A DNA stretch of 64,000 nucleotides from DATBQN01 sp963755825 (GTDB lineage Bacteria; Acidobacteriota; Thermoanaerobaculia; Multivoradales; UBA5704). The stretch spans positions 1,488,001 to 1,552,000 of the forward strand of contig CAVWLA010000003.1 in assembly GCA_963755825.1 (NCBI GenBank), in the 5' to 3' direction. The translations under genes were made by a program, and so were the position numbers. Below are positions 18,202 through 26,753 of this stretch, piece by piece. Numbering within the stretch: the first letter of the stretch is position 1; the number at the start of each line of letters is the position of its first letter. The notes beneath the pieces were generated by a model. The model ran no database searches and had not been told where the DNA came from. It saw only the letters and a list, made by a program, of their open reading frames with translations.

Positions 18202-19386
18202 ATGGACGATGTCGTCATCCTGAGCGCCGCCCGCACGCCCATCGGGGCCTTCCAGGGCGCTCTCGCGAGCCTTCCCGCGCACGCCTTGGGCGCGCGCGCC
18301 GTCGGCGCCGCCGTCGAGCGCGCCGGCCTCGCCCCCGAGGAGATCGACCAGGTCAACTTGGGCTGCGTGCTCACCGCCGGCCAGGGCCAGGCGCCCGCCC
18401 GCCAGGCGGCGCTCGGCGCCGGCCTGCCGGTCTCGACCGGCGCCATCACCCTCAACAAGGTCTGCGGCTCGGCGATGCGCGCCGTGATGATCGCCGCCAA
18501 CGACCTGCGCTGCGGCGATTTCAAGGTCGTCGTCGCCGGCGGCATGGAGAGCATGAGCCAGGCGCCGTACCTCGCCGCCGGCGTGCGCGACGGCCTCCGC
18601 CTCGGCCACGGCAAGCTCATCGACTCGGTCATCCACGACGGCCTCTGGGACCCCTACAACGACCTCCACATGGGGAGCTGCGCTGAGCTCTGCGCCGCCG
18701 AGTACAAGATCGATCGCGCGGCGCAGGACGCCTTCTCTCTCGAGAGCTACCGCCGCGCCCGCGAGGCGACCGAGAAGGGGCTCGCCGCCGCGGAGATCGC
18801 CGCCGTCGAGGTGGCGCAGCGCAAGGGGCCGACCACCGTCGTCGACCGCGACGAGGAGCCCTTCAAGGTCGACCTGGCGCGCATGGGCGGCCTGAAACCA
18901 GCTTTCCAGAAGGACGGCACCATCACCGCCGCCAACGCCAGCAAGATCAACGACGGCGCCGCCGCCCTCGCCCTGACCACCGCCGCCCACGCGGCGCGGC
19001 TGGGCAAGAAGCCGCTGGCGCGGATCGTCGCCCAGGCCTCCTTCGCCCAGCGGCCGGAGTGGTTCACCACCGCGCCGGTCGGCGCCGTGCGCGCCGTCCT
19101 CGAGCGCGCCGGCCTGAAGGCGTCGGACATCGACCTCTGGGAGGTCAACGAGGCCTTCGCCGTCGTCGCCCTCGCCTTCATCCACGACCTCGAGCTGGCG
19201 CCCGATCGCGTCAACGTGCGCGGCGGCGCGGTCGCCCTCGGCCACCCGATCGGCGCCTCGGGAGCGCGCATCCTGGTCACCCTGCTCCACGCCATGGCCG
19301 AGCGCGGCGCCCGCCGCGGCTGCGCCGCGATCTGCATCGGCGGCGGCGAGGCGACGGCGGTGATCGTCGAGCGGTTGGACGCCTAG
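18202..19386 (+). CDS. Acetyl-CoA C-acetyltransferase (thiolase)
   Basis: 394-residue degradative/biosynthetic thiolase condensing or cleaving acetoacetyl-CoA. Catalytic nucleophile Cys88 in LNKVCGSAMRAV, His348 in GHPIGASGARI and Cys378 in CIGGGEA are all present; the N-terminal VVILSAARTPIGAFQG and GGMESMSQAPYL are family hallmarks. GGGAGA precedes the ATG, and a TATGCT at 18084-18089 may be the -10. It is followed 17 nt later by lptD, but a shared function is not expected. Confidence 0.96.
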   Translation: MDDVVILSAARTPIGAFQGALASLPAHALGARAVGAAVERAGLAPEEIDQVNLGCVLTAGQGQAPARQAALGAGLPVSTGAITLNKVCGSAMRAVMIAANDLRCGDFKVVVAGGMESMSQAPYLAAGVRDGLRLGHGKLIDSVIHDGLWDPYNDLHMGSCAELCAAEYKIDRAAQDAFSLESYRRAREATEKGLAAAEIAAVEVAQRKGPTTVVDRDEEPFKVDLARMGGLKPAFQKDGTITAANASKINDGAAALALTTAAHAARLGKKPLARIVAQASFAQRPEWFTTAPVGAVRAVLERAGLKASDIDLWEVNEAFAVVALAFIHDLELAPDRVNVRGGAVALGHPIGASGARILVTLLHAMAERGARRGCAAICIGGGEATAVIVERLDA

Positions 19387-19403
19387 AGGCCGCCGCGCCG
19401 CCC

Positions 19404-21851
19404 ATGCCGACACCCTCGAGGCTCTGCGCAGCGACGCTCTTCATCGCCTGGGCCGCGCTCTGGCCCGCCGCCCCGCTGCGGGGCCAGGAAGCCGCAGGCC
19501 AACCAGCGACGCAGCCGACGACTCCGGCGACGACCACGACGCCGGCGCCTTCCACGACGCCGACGCACCACCACGGCGAGAAGAAGGAAGAGCCCGCCAA
19601 GCCGGCGACGCCCGTCGTTCCCGCCGCGCCGGTCAACCCGGCCGACATCATGGGGCCGCCGGCGGAGCTCGCCGCCCGCATCAACTTCACCCTCAACTTC
19701 CCCAAGGACAAGAAGGGCGGCGGCGGCACCGCGGTGGGCAGCGCCGCGACGCTCGAGTACGTGCGGCAGGACCACGCGGTGCTCACCGGCGACGTCCACG
19801 TCAAGTACCAGGACATGGACATCTACGCCGACCGCGCCGAGATCGACCTCACCACCAAGGCGGTGACCGGCGAGGGCAACGTCATCCTCGACCAGGGGCC
19901 GCGGCGGATGACCGGCGAGACGCTCACCTGGGACCTCGACACCAAGACCGGCCGCCTCGACAACGCCACCGGCCAGATGTCGCCCGACTACTACTTCACC
20001 GGCACGACGATCGAGAAGACCGGCGACGACACCTACGAGGTCATCAACGGCATCTTCACCGCCTGCACACAGGACGATCCCGACTGGAGCTTCCACATGG
20101 CGCGCGCCGAGGTCCAGGTCGAGGGCTACGCCCGCCTGCACCACACCTCGATGCGGGTCAAGCGCCTGCCGGTGCTCTACACCCCGTACCTGCTCTACCC
20201 GACGCGCACCGAGCGCACCTCCGGCCTCCTCATCCCCAACATCGGCTACTCGGAGGCCCGCGGCGGCCTCCTCGGCCTCGCCTACTACCAGGTGCTGGGG
20301 CGGAGCTACGACACCACCTTCCACCTCGACGCCTACGCCAAGAACTACCTCGGCGTCGGCGACGAGTTCCGCTACAACCCCACCGAGGGGACGATCGGCT
20401 CGATCGTCGGCTACGCCATCAAGGACCCGGTGCTCGACAAGGAGCGCTGGAAGATCGACATCAACCACACCACCACCGACCTGCCGTTCGGCATGCGGGC
20501 GGTGGTCTCGGTGCTGCGCTTCTCCGACTTCAACTTCCCGCGCGACTTCGAGCGCGACTTCAGCATCAACACCCTGCGCACCGTCTACAGCAAGGGTTTC
20601 ATCACCGGCAACTGGGGTCCCAACCTGCTCAACCTGCTGTTCGACGACCGCCAGACGCTGATCGGCTTCACCCCCAGCGGCAACTTCAACATCACCGAGC
20701 AGAGGAAGCTCCCCGAGCTCGAGTACCGCCTGCGCTCGACCGAGCTGGGCAACTCGAACCTCTACCTGCAGATGAGGAGCTCGGTCGACCAGCTCGACGT
20801 CGCCCAGAAGGGCCTCGGCGTCTACAGCCGCGCCGACCTCTTTCCCGAGCTGACGCTCCCCGTGCACTCCTTCCCCTGGCTGTCGGCGTCGATCACCGCC
20901 GGCGAGCGCTACACCTGGTACGGCAACAGCCTCGACTCGACGCTCACCCGCTTCTCCGGCCAGTCGCTCAGCCGCACCCTGCCCGAGGGAGAGGTCGAGC
21001 TCGTCGGGCCGTCGTTCTCGAAGATCTTCTCCTGGGACATCGGCCCCTTCGACAAGTTCAAGCACGTCATCGAGCCGCGCTGGACCTACAACTACGAGGG
21101 CGCCTTCGGCCACCCCGAGAAGATCCTCCTCTTCGACGACGTCGACCCGACGCAGCAGCTGGGCATGAACTTCGGCCGCCTGGCGCTCGACAACCGCCTG
21201 CTCGCCAAGTCGGACGACGAGAAGGACGGCAGCGCCCGCGAGGTGCTGCTCTTCGAGATCGCCCGCAACTACAGCTTCGATCCCAACCAGCCGCAGCAGG
21301 AGACCCCCGACCTCAAAAAGAAGACCTCGGCGGGGCCGCTCGAGTTCCAGCTGCGCTTCAACCCGACGGCGACCACCAGCCTCGACGCGCGCGCCAGCTA
21401 CGACACCCTCTTCTCGCACCTGCAGTCGACGTCGTTCTCCGGCAACCTGGCGATCGGCAAGCAGACCTTCGGCCTCACCTGGTTCACCTCCTACCAGCTC
21501 GGCTTCCAGCCCGTCGTCCTGCAGCCGGGCGTCGTGCCGTCGGTCATCAACACGCCGATCTCGGACCAGATCCGCTTCACCACCTCGCTCAACCTGTGGA
21601 ACCAGCGTCTCGCCATCCAGGCCGGGCTCGCCTACGACCTGCAGCTCAAGCTCTGGCAGGATCAGCACTACGCGATCACCTACACCAGCCAGTGCTACGG
21701 CCTCACCCTCGAGCTGCGCCAGTTCCAGAGCCTCGACCCCAGCTTCCCCTCCGGGCTGCGGCAGGATCGCGACATCCGCTTCTCGCTGACGCTCAAGAAC
21801 ATCGGCTCGTTCCTCGACCTCACCAGCCGCAGCTCGTCGGCCGCGCAGTAG
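19404..21851 (+). CDS. lptD: LPS-assembly outer-membrane protein LptD
   Basis: 815-residue outer-membrane beta-barrel that inserts LPS into the outer leaflet. Residues 1-27 are a signal peptide; a Thr/Pro-rich linker with a His run follows. Residues about 112-200 form the LptA-like OstA jelly-roll (AVLTGDVHVKYQDMDIYADRA, GRRMTGETLTWDLDTKTG in essence), then the barrel with LPVLYTPYLLYPTRTERTSG and aromatic-ended strands to the C-terminus. Only two Cys remain in the mature protein (221 and 764), enough for one disulfide between N-domain and barrel. The start at 19404 is chosen over the antisense-like longer frame that overlaps thiolase. Confidence 0.94.
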   Translation: MPTPSRLCAATLFIAWAALWPAAPLRGQEAAGQPATQPTTPATTTTPAPSTTPTHHHGEKKEEPAKPATPVVPAAPVNPADIMGPPAELAARINFTLNFPKDKKGGGGTAVGSAATLEYVRQDHAVLTGDVHVKYQDMDIYADRAEIDLTTKAVTGEGNVILDQGPRRMTGETLTWDLDTKTGRLDNATGQMSPDYYFTGTTIEKTGDDTYEVINGIFTACTQDDPDWSFHMARAEVQVEGYARLHHTSMRVKRLPVLYTPYLLYPTRTERTSGLLIPNIGYSEARGGLLGLAYYQVLGRSYDTTFHLDAYAKNYLGVGDEFRYNPTEGTIGSIVGYAIKDPVLDKERWKIDINHTTTDLPFGMRAVVSVLRFSDFNFPRDFERDFSINTLRTVYSKGFITGNWGPNLLNLLFDDRQTLIGFTPSGNFNITEQRKLPELEYRLRSTELGNSNLYLQMRSSVDQLDVAQKGLGVYSRADLFPELTLPVHSFPWLSASITAGERYTWYGNSLDSTLTRFSGQSLSRTLPEGEVELVGPSFSKIFSWDIGPFDKFKHVIEPRWTYNYEGAFGHPEKILLFDDVDPTQQLGMNFGRLALDNRLLAKSDDEKDGSAREVLLFEIARNYSFDPNQPQQETPDLKKKTSAGPLEFQLRFNPTATTSLDARASYDTLFSHLQSTSFSGNLAIGKQTFGLTWFTSYQLGFQPVVLQPGVVPSVINTPISDQIRFTTSLNLWNQRLAIQAGLAYDLQLKLWQDQHYAITYTSQCYGLTLELRQFQSLDPSFPSGLRQDRDIRFSLTLKNIGSFLDLTSRSSSAAQ

Positions 21852-21860
21852 GAGCCCGCG

Positions 21861-22928
21861 ATGAAGGGACTCATCCTTTCGGGTGGCAAAGGGACGCGCC
21901 TGCGCCCGCTCACCCACACCTCGGCCAAGCAGCTGGTGCCGGTCGCCAACAAGCCGGTGCTCTTCTACGCCATCGAATCGATCGTCGCGGCGGGGATCAG
22001 CGAGATCGGCATCATCGTCGGCGACACCCGGCGCGAGATCCGCGCCGCGGTGGGCGACGGCGCGCGCTTCGGCGCCCGCATCACCTACATCGAGCAGGAC
22101 GCGCCGAGCGGCCTCGCCCATGCCGTGATGATCGCCGAGGAGTTCCTCGGCGACTCGCCGTTCGTCATGTACCTGGGCGACAACCTGATCGCCGGCGGCA
22201 TCACCGGCCTGGTCGACGAGTACCGGAGCGGCGGCTGCAACGCCGAGATCCTCCTCGCCGAGGTGCCGAATCCAGAGCAGTTCGGGGTCGCCGAGCTGAC
22301 CGCCGACGGCCGCGTGCACCGGCTGGTCGAGAAACCAGCCGATCCGAAGAGCAACCTGGCGCTCGTCGGCGTCTACATGTTCGACCGCACGATCTTCGAG
22401 TCGGTCCACCGCATCCGCCCGTCGGCGCGCGGCGAGCTCGAGATCACCGACGCCATCCAGGATCTGATCGACCGCGGCCTCTCCGTCCATCCGCACATCG
22501 TGCGCGGCTGGTGGAAGGACACCGGCAAGCTCGACGACATGCTGGAGGCAAACCGCATCGTCTTGGAGACCCTCGCCGTGCCGATCCAGGGCGACATCGG
22601 CAACGGCAGCCGCATCGAGGGAAGGGTGGAGCTCGGGCGAGACGTCGAGATCGTCGATTCGCTGGTGCGCGGGCCGGTCGTCATCGGCGACGGCGCGCGC
22701 CTCGCCAACGCCTTCGTCGGCCCCTACACCTCGATCGGCGAGCGCTGCCGCCTGGAGCGCTGCGAGGTGGAGAACTCGATCATCCTCGCCGACTGCGAGA
22801 TCCGCGACATCCCGCTGCGCATCGACGGCTCGCTCATCGGCCGCAACGTGCGCATCGTGAAGACCGACTTCAAGCCCAAGGCCTACCGCTTCATGCTCGG
22901 CGACAACTCCGAGGTGGGGATCACCTAG
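21861..22928 (+). CDS. rfbA: Glucose-1-phosphate thymidylyltransferase (long form)
   Basis: 355-residue nucleotidyltransferase making dTDP-glucose (or a related NDP-sugar) from the sugar-1-phosphate. Signature GLILSGGKGTRLRPLTHTSAKQL with the catalytic Arg/Lys, MYLGDNL for metal, VEKP and GWWKDTGKLDDMLEANR. After about residue 245 a left-handed beta-helix hexapeptide domain follows (IEGRVELGRDVEIVDSLV and onward), the mark of the long RmlA/GraD-type class found in archaea and antibiotic producers. It starts 9 nt after lptD, probably in one transcript. Confidence 0.9.
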   Translation: MKGLILSGGKGTRLRPLTHTSAKQLVPVANKPVLFYAIESIVAAGISEIGIIVGDTRREIRAAVGDGARFGARITYIEQDAPSGLAHAVMIAEEFLGDSPFVMYLGDNLIAGGITGLVDEYRSGGCNAEILLAEVPNPEQFGVAELTADGRVHRLVEKPADPKSNLALVGVYMFDRTIFESVHRIRPSARGELEITDAIQDLIDRGLSVHPHIVRGWWKDTGKLDDMLEANRIVLETLAVPIQGDIGNGSRIEGRVELGRDVEIVDSLVRGPVVIGDGARLANAFVGPYTSIGERCRLERCEVENSIILADCEIRDIPLRIDGSLIGRNVRIVKTDFKPKAYRFMLGDNSEVGIT

Positions 22929-22994
22929 TGGCGCACCGCGCAAGGCAGACGGGCGGCGTGCCGGCGGATGGCGCCCTCCTCATCCTTCCATTTC

Positions 22995-23086
22995 GTCATC
23001 CTGAGCGCGGCGAAGGATCTCGGCGGCCGGAGGCTCGCGAAGCCCGCCGCTCCCCCGCCCGGATCCTTCGCTGCGCTCAGGATGAC
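22995..23086. repeat. Large imperfect inverted repeat (TCATCCTGAGCG family)
   Basis: Two 26 bp arms, 22995-23020 and 23061-23086, are near-perfect reverse complements: the left arm contains GTCATCCTGAGCGCGGCG and AAGGATCT, the right arm GGATCCTTCGCTGCGC and TCAGGATGAC. A 40 bp GC-rich spacer separates them. The hairpin stands alone between the thymidylyltransferase and the reductase genes. The motif is a dispersed intergenic palindrome seen in many unrelated bacterial genomes; its origin is unclear. Confidence 0.88.
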
Positions 23087-23127
23087 AATGAAGCGTCGTC
23101 GCGGATCTCCTCCCCGGCGTCCGCGTC

Positions 23128-23994
23128 ATGAGAACCCTCATCCTCGGCGGCGGCGGGATGCTCGGCCGCGCCATGGCGGCGGAGGCGCGGCGGCGCGGCT
23201 GGCCGGCGCTGGCGCTGCCGCGCGCCGTGGCCGACCTCGCCGACCGCGAGCGGCTGCTCTACTGGGCGGATTCGTTCCGGCCCGAGCTCGTCGTCAACTG
23301 CGCCGCGATGACGCAGGTCGACGCCTGCGAGAGCGCGCGCGACGAGGCGCTGGCGACGAACGGCGAGGCGGTCGCCAACGCCGTCGCGGCGGCCGCCGCC
23401 GCCGGCGCCCGCTTCCTCCACGTCTCGAGCGACTACGTCTTCGACGGCGGCGCGCGCGACCCCTACCGCGAGGACCACCCGACGGCGCCGCTCTCGGTCT
23501 ACGGCGAGAGCAAGCTCTTGGGCGAGCGCCGCGCCCTCGCCGACCCGCGGGCGCTCGTCGTCCGCGCCAGCTGGCTCTTCGGCCCCGGCGGCCCCAACTT
23601 CGCCGCCACCATGCTGGCGCTCGTCGCCGCCGGCAGGACGCCGCTCCGCGTCGTCGACGACCAGGTGGGGTGCCCCACCTACACGCCGTTCCTCGCCCGC
23701 GCCCTGGCCGACCTCGCCGGGCGCCGCGAGGTGACCGGCATCGTCCACTACCGCAACCGGGAGCCCGTCTCCTGGTACGCTTTCGCCCGCGCCATCGTGC
23801 GGCTGTCGGCCGCCGGCCCGGCATCGGCCGAGGTCGTGCCGGTCACCACCGCCGAGTTCCCCCGCCCGGCGCCGCGGCCCGCCTATTCGGTGCTCGACGT
23901 CGGCCGCTTCGAGGCGGCGGTCGGGCGGCCGGTCGAGCCGTGGGAGGCGGGCCTCTGTGAATACCTGGAGTCGATCTCTCGAGGAGGGAAGTAG
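23128..23994 (+). CDS. rfbD: dTDP-4-dehydrorhamnose reductase
   Basis: 288-residue NAD(P)-dependent reductase of the RmlD family, last step to dTDP-L-rhamnose. N-terminal Rossmann motif LILGGGGMLGRAMAAEA, VVNCAAMTQVDACE, LHVSSDYVFDG, and the YGESKLLGE catalytic Tyr-Lys pair; SWLFGPGGPNF and DDQVGCPTYT are RmlD-specific. The stop is directly followed by the next ATG. RmlB and RmlC are not in the window, so the rhamnose pathway must be completed elsewhere. Confidence 0.93.
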   Translation: MRTLILGGGGMLGRAMAAEARRRGWPALALPRAVADLADRERLLYWADSFRPELVVNCAAMTQVDACESARDEALATNGEAVANAVAAAAAAGARFLHVSSDYVFDGGARDPYREDHPTAPLSVYGESKLLGERRALADPRALVVRASWLFGPGGPNFAATMLALVAAGRTPLRVVDDQVGCPTYTPFLARALADLAGRREVTGIVHYRNREPVSWYAFARAIVRLSAAGPASAEVVPVTTAEFPRPAPRPAYSVLDVGRFEAAVGRPVEPWEAGLCEYLESISRGGK

Positions 23995-24978
23995 ATGAAG
24001 TCCGCACTGATCACCGGCATCACCGGCTTCGCCGGCTCTCACCTGGCGGAGCTCCTGCTCGCCGAGCATCCCGACGTGCAGGTCTTCGGCACCTATCGCT
24101 GGCGCAGCCGCATGGAGAACATCGAGCATCTCGGCGACCGCGTGACGCTCCTCGAGGCCGACCTCCGCGACTACACCTCGATGCACGGCGCCGTCGCCAA
24201 GTCGCGCCCGGACTACATCTTCCACCTCGCGGCGCAGAGCTTCGTGCCCTCCTCGTGGAGCGCGCCGTCGGAGACGCTGGCGACCAACGTCGCCGGCGAG
24301 ACCAACCTCTTCGAGGCGGTCCGCGCGCTCGAGATCGACCCGGCGATCCAGATCGCCTGCTCGTCGGAGCAGTACGGCCTGGTGCTCCCCACCGAGGTGC
24401 CGATCAAGGAGACCAACCCGCTGCGGCCGCTGTCGCCCTACGCGGTCTCCAAGGTGGCGCAGGACTTCCTCGGCTACCAGTACTTCCAGAGCTATGGCAT
24501 GCGGGTCATCCGCACCCGCGGCTTCAACCACACCGGCCCGCGGCGCGGCCAGGTCTTCGTCACCTCCAACTTCTGCAGCCAGGTGGCGGCGATCGAGGCC
24601 GGCCTCCAGGAGCCGGTCATCCGGGTGGGCAACATCGACGCCATCCGCGACTTCACCGACGTGCGCGACATGGTGCGCGCCTACTGGCTGGCGGTGACCC
24701 GCGCCAAGCCCGGCGAGGTCTACAACATCGCGAGCGGCGAGGGGATCACCATCCGCGCCCTGCTCGACAAGATCCTCGCCCTCTCGCAGGTCGAGGTGAA
24801 GGTCGAGGTCGACCCGTCGCGGCTCCGGCCGTCGGACGTCGAGATCCTCATCGGCGACAGCTCGAAGTTCCGCGCCGACACCGGCTGGGCGCCGCAGATC
24901 CCCTTCGACCAGACGGTCGGCGACCTCCTCCAGTACTGGCGCGAGCGGATGTCGCGCCGCCGCCCCGCCGGCGCCTGA
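23995..24978 (+). CDS. gmd: GDP-mannose 4,6-dehydratase-like epimerase/dehydratase
   Basis: 327-residue extended short-chain dehydrogenase. Rossmann start ITGITGFAGSHLAELLL, YIFHLAAQSFVPSSWSAP, SSEQYG and the catalytic SPYAVSKVAQDFLGYQY; FNHTGPRRGQVFVTSNF and VGNIDAIRDFTDVRDMVRAY match GDP-mannose 4,6-dehydratases, making GDP-4-keto-6-deoxymannose. AGGAGG lies 12 nt before the start, inside the end of rfbD. It is followed by a likely partner reductase. A related NDP-sugar dehydratase cannot be excluded. Confidence 0.87.
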   Translation: MKSALITGITGFAGSHLAELLLAEHPDVQVFGTYRWRSRMENIEHLGDRVTLLEADLRDYTSMHGAVAKSRPDYIFHLAAQSFVPSSWSAPSETLATNVAGETNLFEAVRALEIDPAIQIACSSEQYGLVLPTEVPIKETNPLRPLSPYAVSKVAQDFLGYQYFQSYGMRVIRTRGFNHTGPRRGQVFVTSNFCSQVAAIEAGLQEPVIRVGNIDAIRDFTDVRDMVRAYWLAVTRAKPGEVYNIASGEGITIRALLDKILALSQVEVKVEVDPSRLRPSDVEILIGDSSKFRADTGWAPQIPFDQTVGDLLQYWRERMSRRRPAGA

Positions 24979-24994
24979 GGGCATCGCACCGGCC

Positions 24995-25915
24995 ATGCGC
25001 GTCCTCGTCACCGGCATCGGCGGCTTCGTCGGCAAGAATCTGGCGCGCTGGCTGATCGCCCATGGCGATCAGGTGAGCGGCACCTATCTCGACGAGCGGC
25101 CGGACCTCGCCGGCGCCGACCTCTACGAGGCCGACCTGTTGGACACCCCGGCGCTCGAGCGGGCCATCCGCGAGGCCGACCCGCAGGCGATCGTCAATCT
25201 GGCCGGGCTGTCGCACGTCGGCGAGTCGTGGAAGCGGATGGCCGAGTACTTCCGCGTCAACGTCCTCGGCACCGAGAACCTGCTGCGCGCCGCGGCGGGG
25301 CGGCGGGTGGTGATCGCCTCCTCGGCCGAGGTCTACGGCAAGGTGCCGGCCGAGCGGCAGCCGATCGGCGAGGACGAGCGGGTCGATCCGCACACCCCCT
25401 ACGCCCTCACCAAGGCGGCCGCCGAGCGCTTCGCCTTCGCGCATGGCGCCGTCGTCGCGCGCTCCTTCAATCTGGTGGGGCCGGGGCAGGCGCCGACGTT
25501 CGCCCTCCCCGCCTTCGCCGCCCAGCTCGCCGCCATCGCCCGCGGCGAGCAGGAGCCCGTCCTCCGCGTCGGCAACCTGTCGGCCCGCCGCGACTTCATC
25601 CACGTCGACGACGGCGCCGCGGCCTACCGGGTGCTGGCGGAGCACGGCCGCCCGAGCGAGGTCTACAACATCGCCTCCGGCAGCGCCCCCTCGATCGGCG
25701 AGGCGCTCGAGCGGCTGATGGCGATCTCAGGCGTCGAGGCGCGGGTCGAGCCCGACCCGGCGCGCCTGCGGCCGGACGACCTGCCGCTCCTGGCGGGCGA
25801 CAACCGCCGCCTGCGCGCCCTCGGCTGGCGGCCCGAGCGCAGCCTGGACGACGCTCTCGCCGACCTCTGGGCTACCCTGCGGCCGGCGCCGGCCGCAGAG
25901 CCGGCCGCAGGATAG
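24995..25915 (+). CDS. rmd: NAD-dependent epimerase/dehydratase, probable GDP-6-deoxy-mannose reductase
   Basis: 306-residue extended SDR: VLVTGIGGFVGKNLARWL, IVNLAGLSHVGESWKRMAEY, IASSAEVYGKV and the TPYALTKAAAERFAF Tyr-Lys pair. The order dehydratase-then-reductase and the similarity to its neighbour (RARDF/RRDFIHVDD blocks, VYNIASGSAPSI) suggest Rmd, giving GDP-D-rhamnose. Substrate is inferred. It starts 16 nt after gmd; a run of convergent genes follows. Confidence 0.8.
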   Translation: MRVLVTGIGGFVGKNLARWLIAHGDQVSGTYLDERPDLAGADLYEADLLDTPALERAIREADPQAIVNLAGLSHVGESWKRMAEYFRVNVLGTENLLRAAAGRRVVIASSAEVYGKVPAERQPIGEDERVDPHTPYALTKAAAERFAFAHGAVVARSFNLVGPGQAPTFALPAFAAQLAAIARGEQEPVLRVGNLSARRDFIHVDDGAAAYRVLAEHGRPSEVYNIASGSAPSIGEALERLMAISGVEARVEPDPARLRPDDLPLLAGDNRRLRALGWRPERSLDDALADLWATLRPAPAAEPAAG

Positions 25916-25928
25916 GCGGCGCTCCCGG

Positions 25929-26366
25929 TCAGTTGAAGGCGGGCTCGGCGGCGGGGCTCTCGATCGGCAGCTTGCGCCGCTCGGCGAGCCAGGCGCGCGC
26001 CTCGCGCTCGGTGGGGTGGAACTCGAACGGCACCTTGGCGATGCCGCCCATGCGGAACATGTTCATGGCGGTGAAGATGAGCTTGGCGAGCACCCGCGCC
26101 TTGAGCGGCGCCTGGTAGATCGCGATGCCGCCGAGCGGCAGCTGCTGCAGCCCGTTGCCCGCCTCCTTGCGCCCGCCGGGCTCGATGGTGTCGAGCTCCG
26201 AGAGGTCGATCAGGTAGAAGATCCGCTCCTTGCCCCGCACGTAGTCGAAGTGGATGCGATTGAGCTCGCGCGCATCCGCCTCGGTGACCACCCCGCTCAG
26301 CTTCATCCGCAGCAGGTCCGGCTCCTCGAAGCCGGTCCAGTGCGTCCCGACGAAATCATCAGCCAT
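25929..26366 (-). CDS. STAS/SpoIIAA-like protein
   Basis: 145-residue cytosolic protein with the SpoIIAA-like STAS pattern: LLRMKLSGVVTEADARELN, IFYLIDLSELDTIEPGGRKEAGN, and a helical second half ending FEFHPTEREARAWLAER. This subfamily lacks the phosphorylated Ser of true anti-anti-sigma factors; here the strand after LIDLSEL offers no clear DSSG motif. Function unknown. GAGAGGGAG upstream is a good ribosome site. Confidence 0.75.
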   Translation of the reverse strand: MADDFVGTHWTGFEEPDLLRMKLSGVVTEADARELNRIHFDYVRGKERIFYLIDLSELDTIEPGGRKEAGNGLQQLPLGGIAIYQAPLKARVLAKLIFTAMNMFRMGGIAKVPFEFHPTEREARAWLAERRKLPIESPAAEPAFN

Positions 26367-26470
26367 TGAAAGTTCTCCCTCTCCGTTCGTTCCCTAAGTG
26401 CGCATTCACACGCGAACCGGGACTCCTGCGGAGAGGGAGATCAGCGGGCGGTAAAGACGAGGTCGTACCG

Positions 26471-26725
26471 TTAGCGCGAGGGCGACGGTGTGCCGCCGAG
26501 CTTGGCGGGCTCGAAACGCGAGTCGCAGAGGGCGTCGAGGCCGCTGGCGTCGAGGTCGCGCAGGCCGCTCGTCCGCCGCAGCTCGGCCTCGCGGATGACG
26601 CCCCGCGGATCGATGATCATCTCGTAGCCGGCGGTGCCGGGGCCCGCGGTCTGGCCGAGGTACAGCGGATAGCGGGCGACGGCCTCCTCGAGGCCTCGCC
26701 CAGCTTGCGCAGCACGTGCTATCAC
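26471..26725 (-). pseudogene. TonB C-terminal domain fragment
   Basis: An 84-residue frame reading like the end of a TonB-type domain: GYEMIIDPRGVIREAELRRT, then LRDLDASGLDALCDSRFEPAKLGG, close to the end of the intact paralogue at 28025. It lacks any signal peptide or anchor and begins at a weak start, so it is best read as a decayed remnant of the tandem TonB-domain genes here. A separate small gene is possible. Confidence 0.5.
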
Positions 26726-26753
26726 GGCATCGGCCGCGCGGCGGCCTCCGACC

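Noticed and set aside
19383..22943. 1186-codon minus-strand open frame across lptD and rfbA
   Set aside because: It is antisense to two clear genes, has no family motifs, and is rich in Val/Ala/Asp/Glu as expected from a shadow frame at 70% GC.
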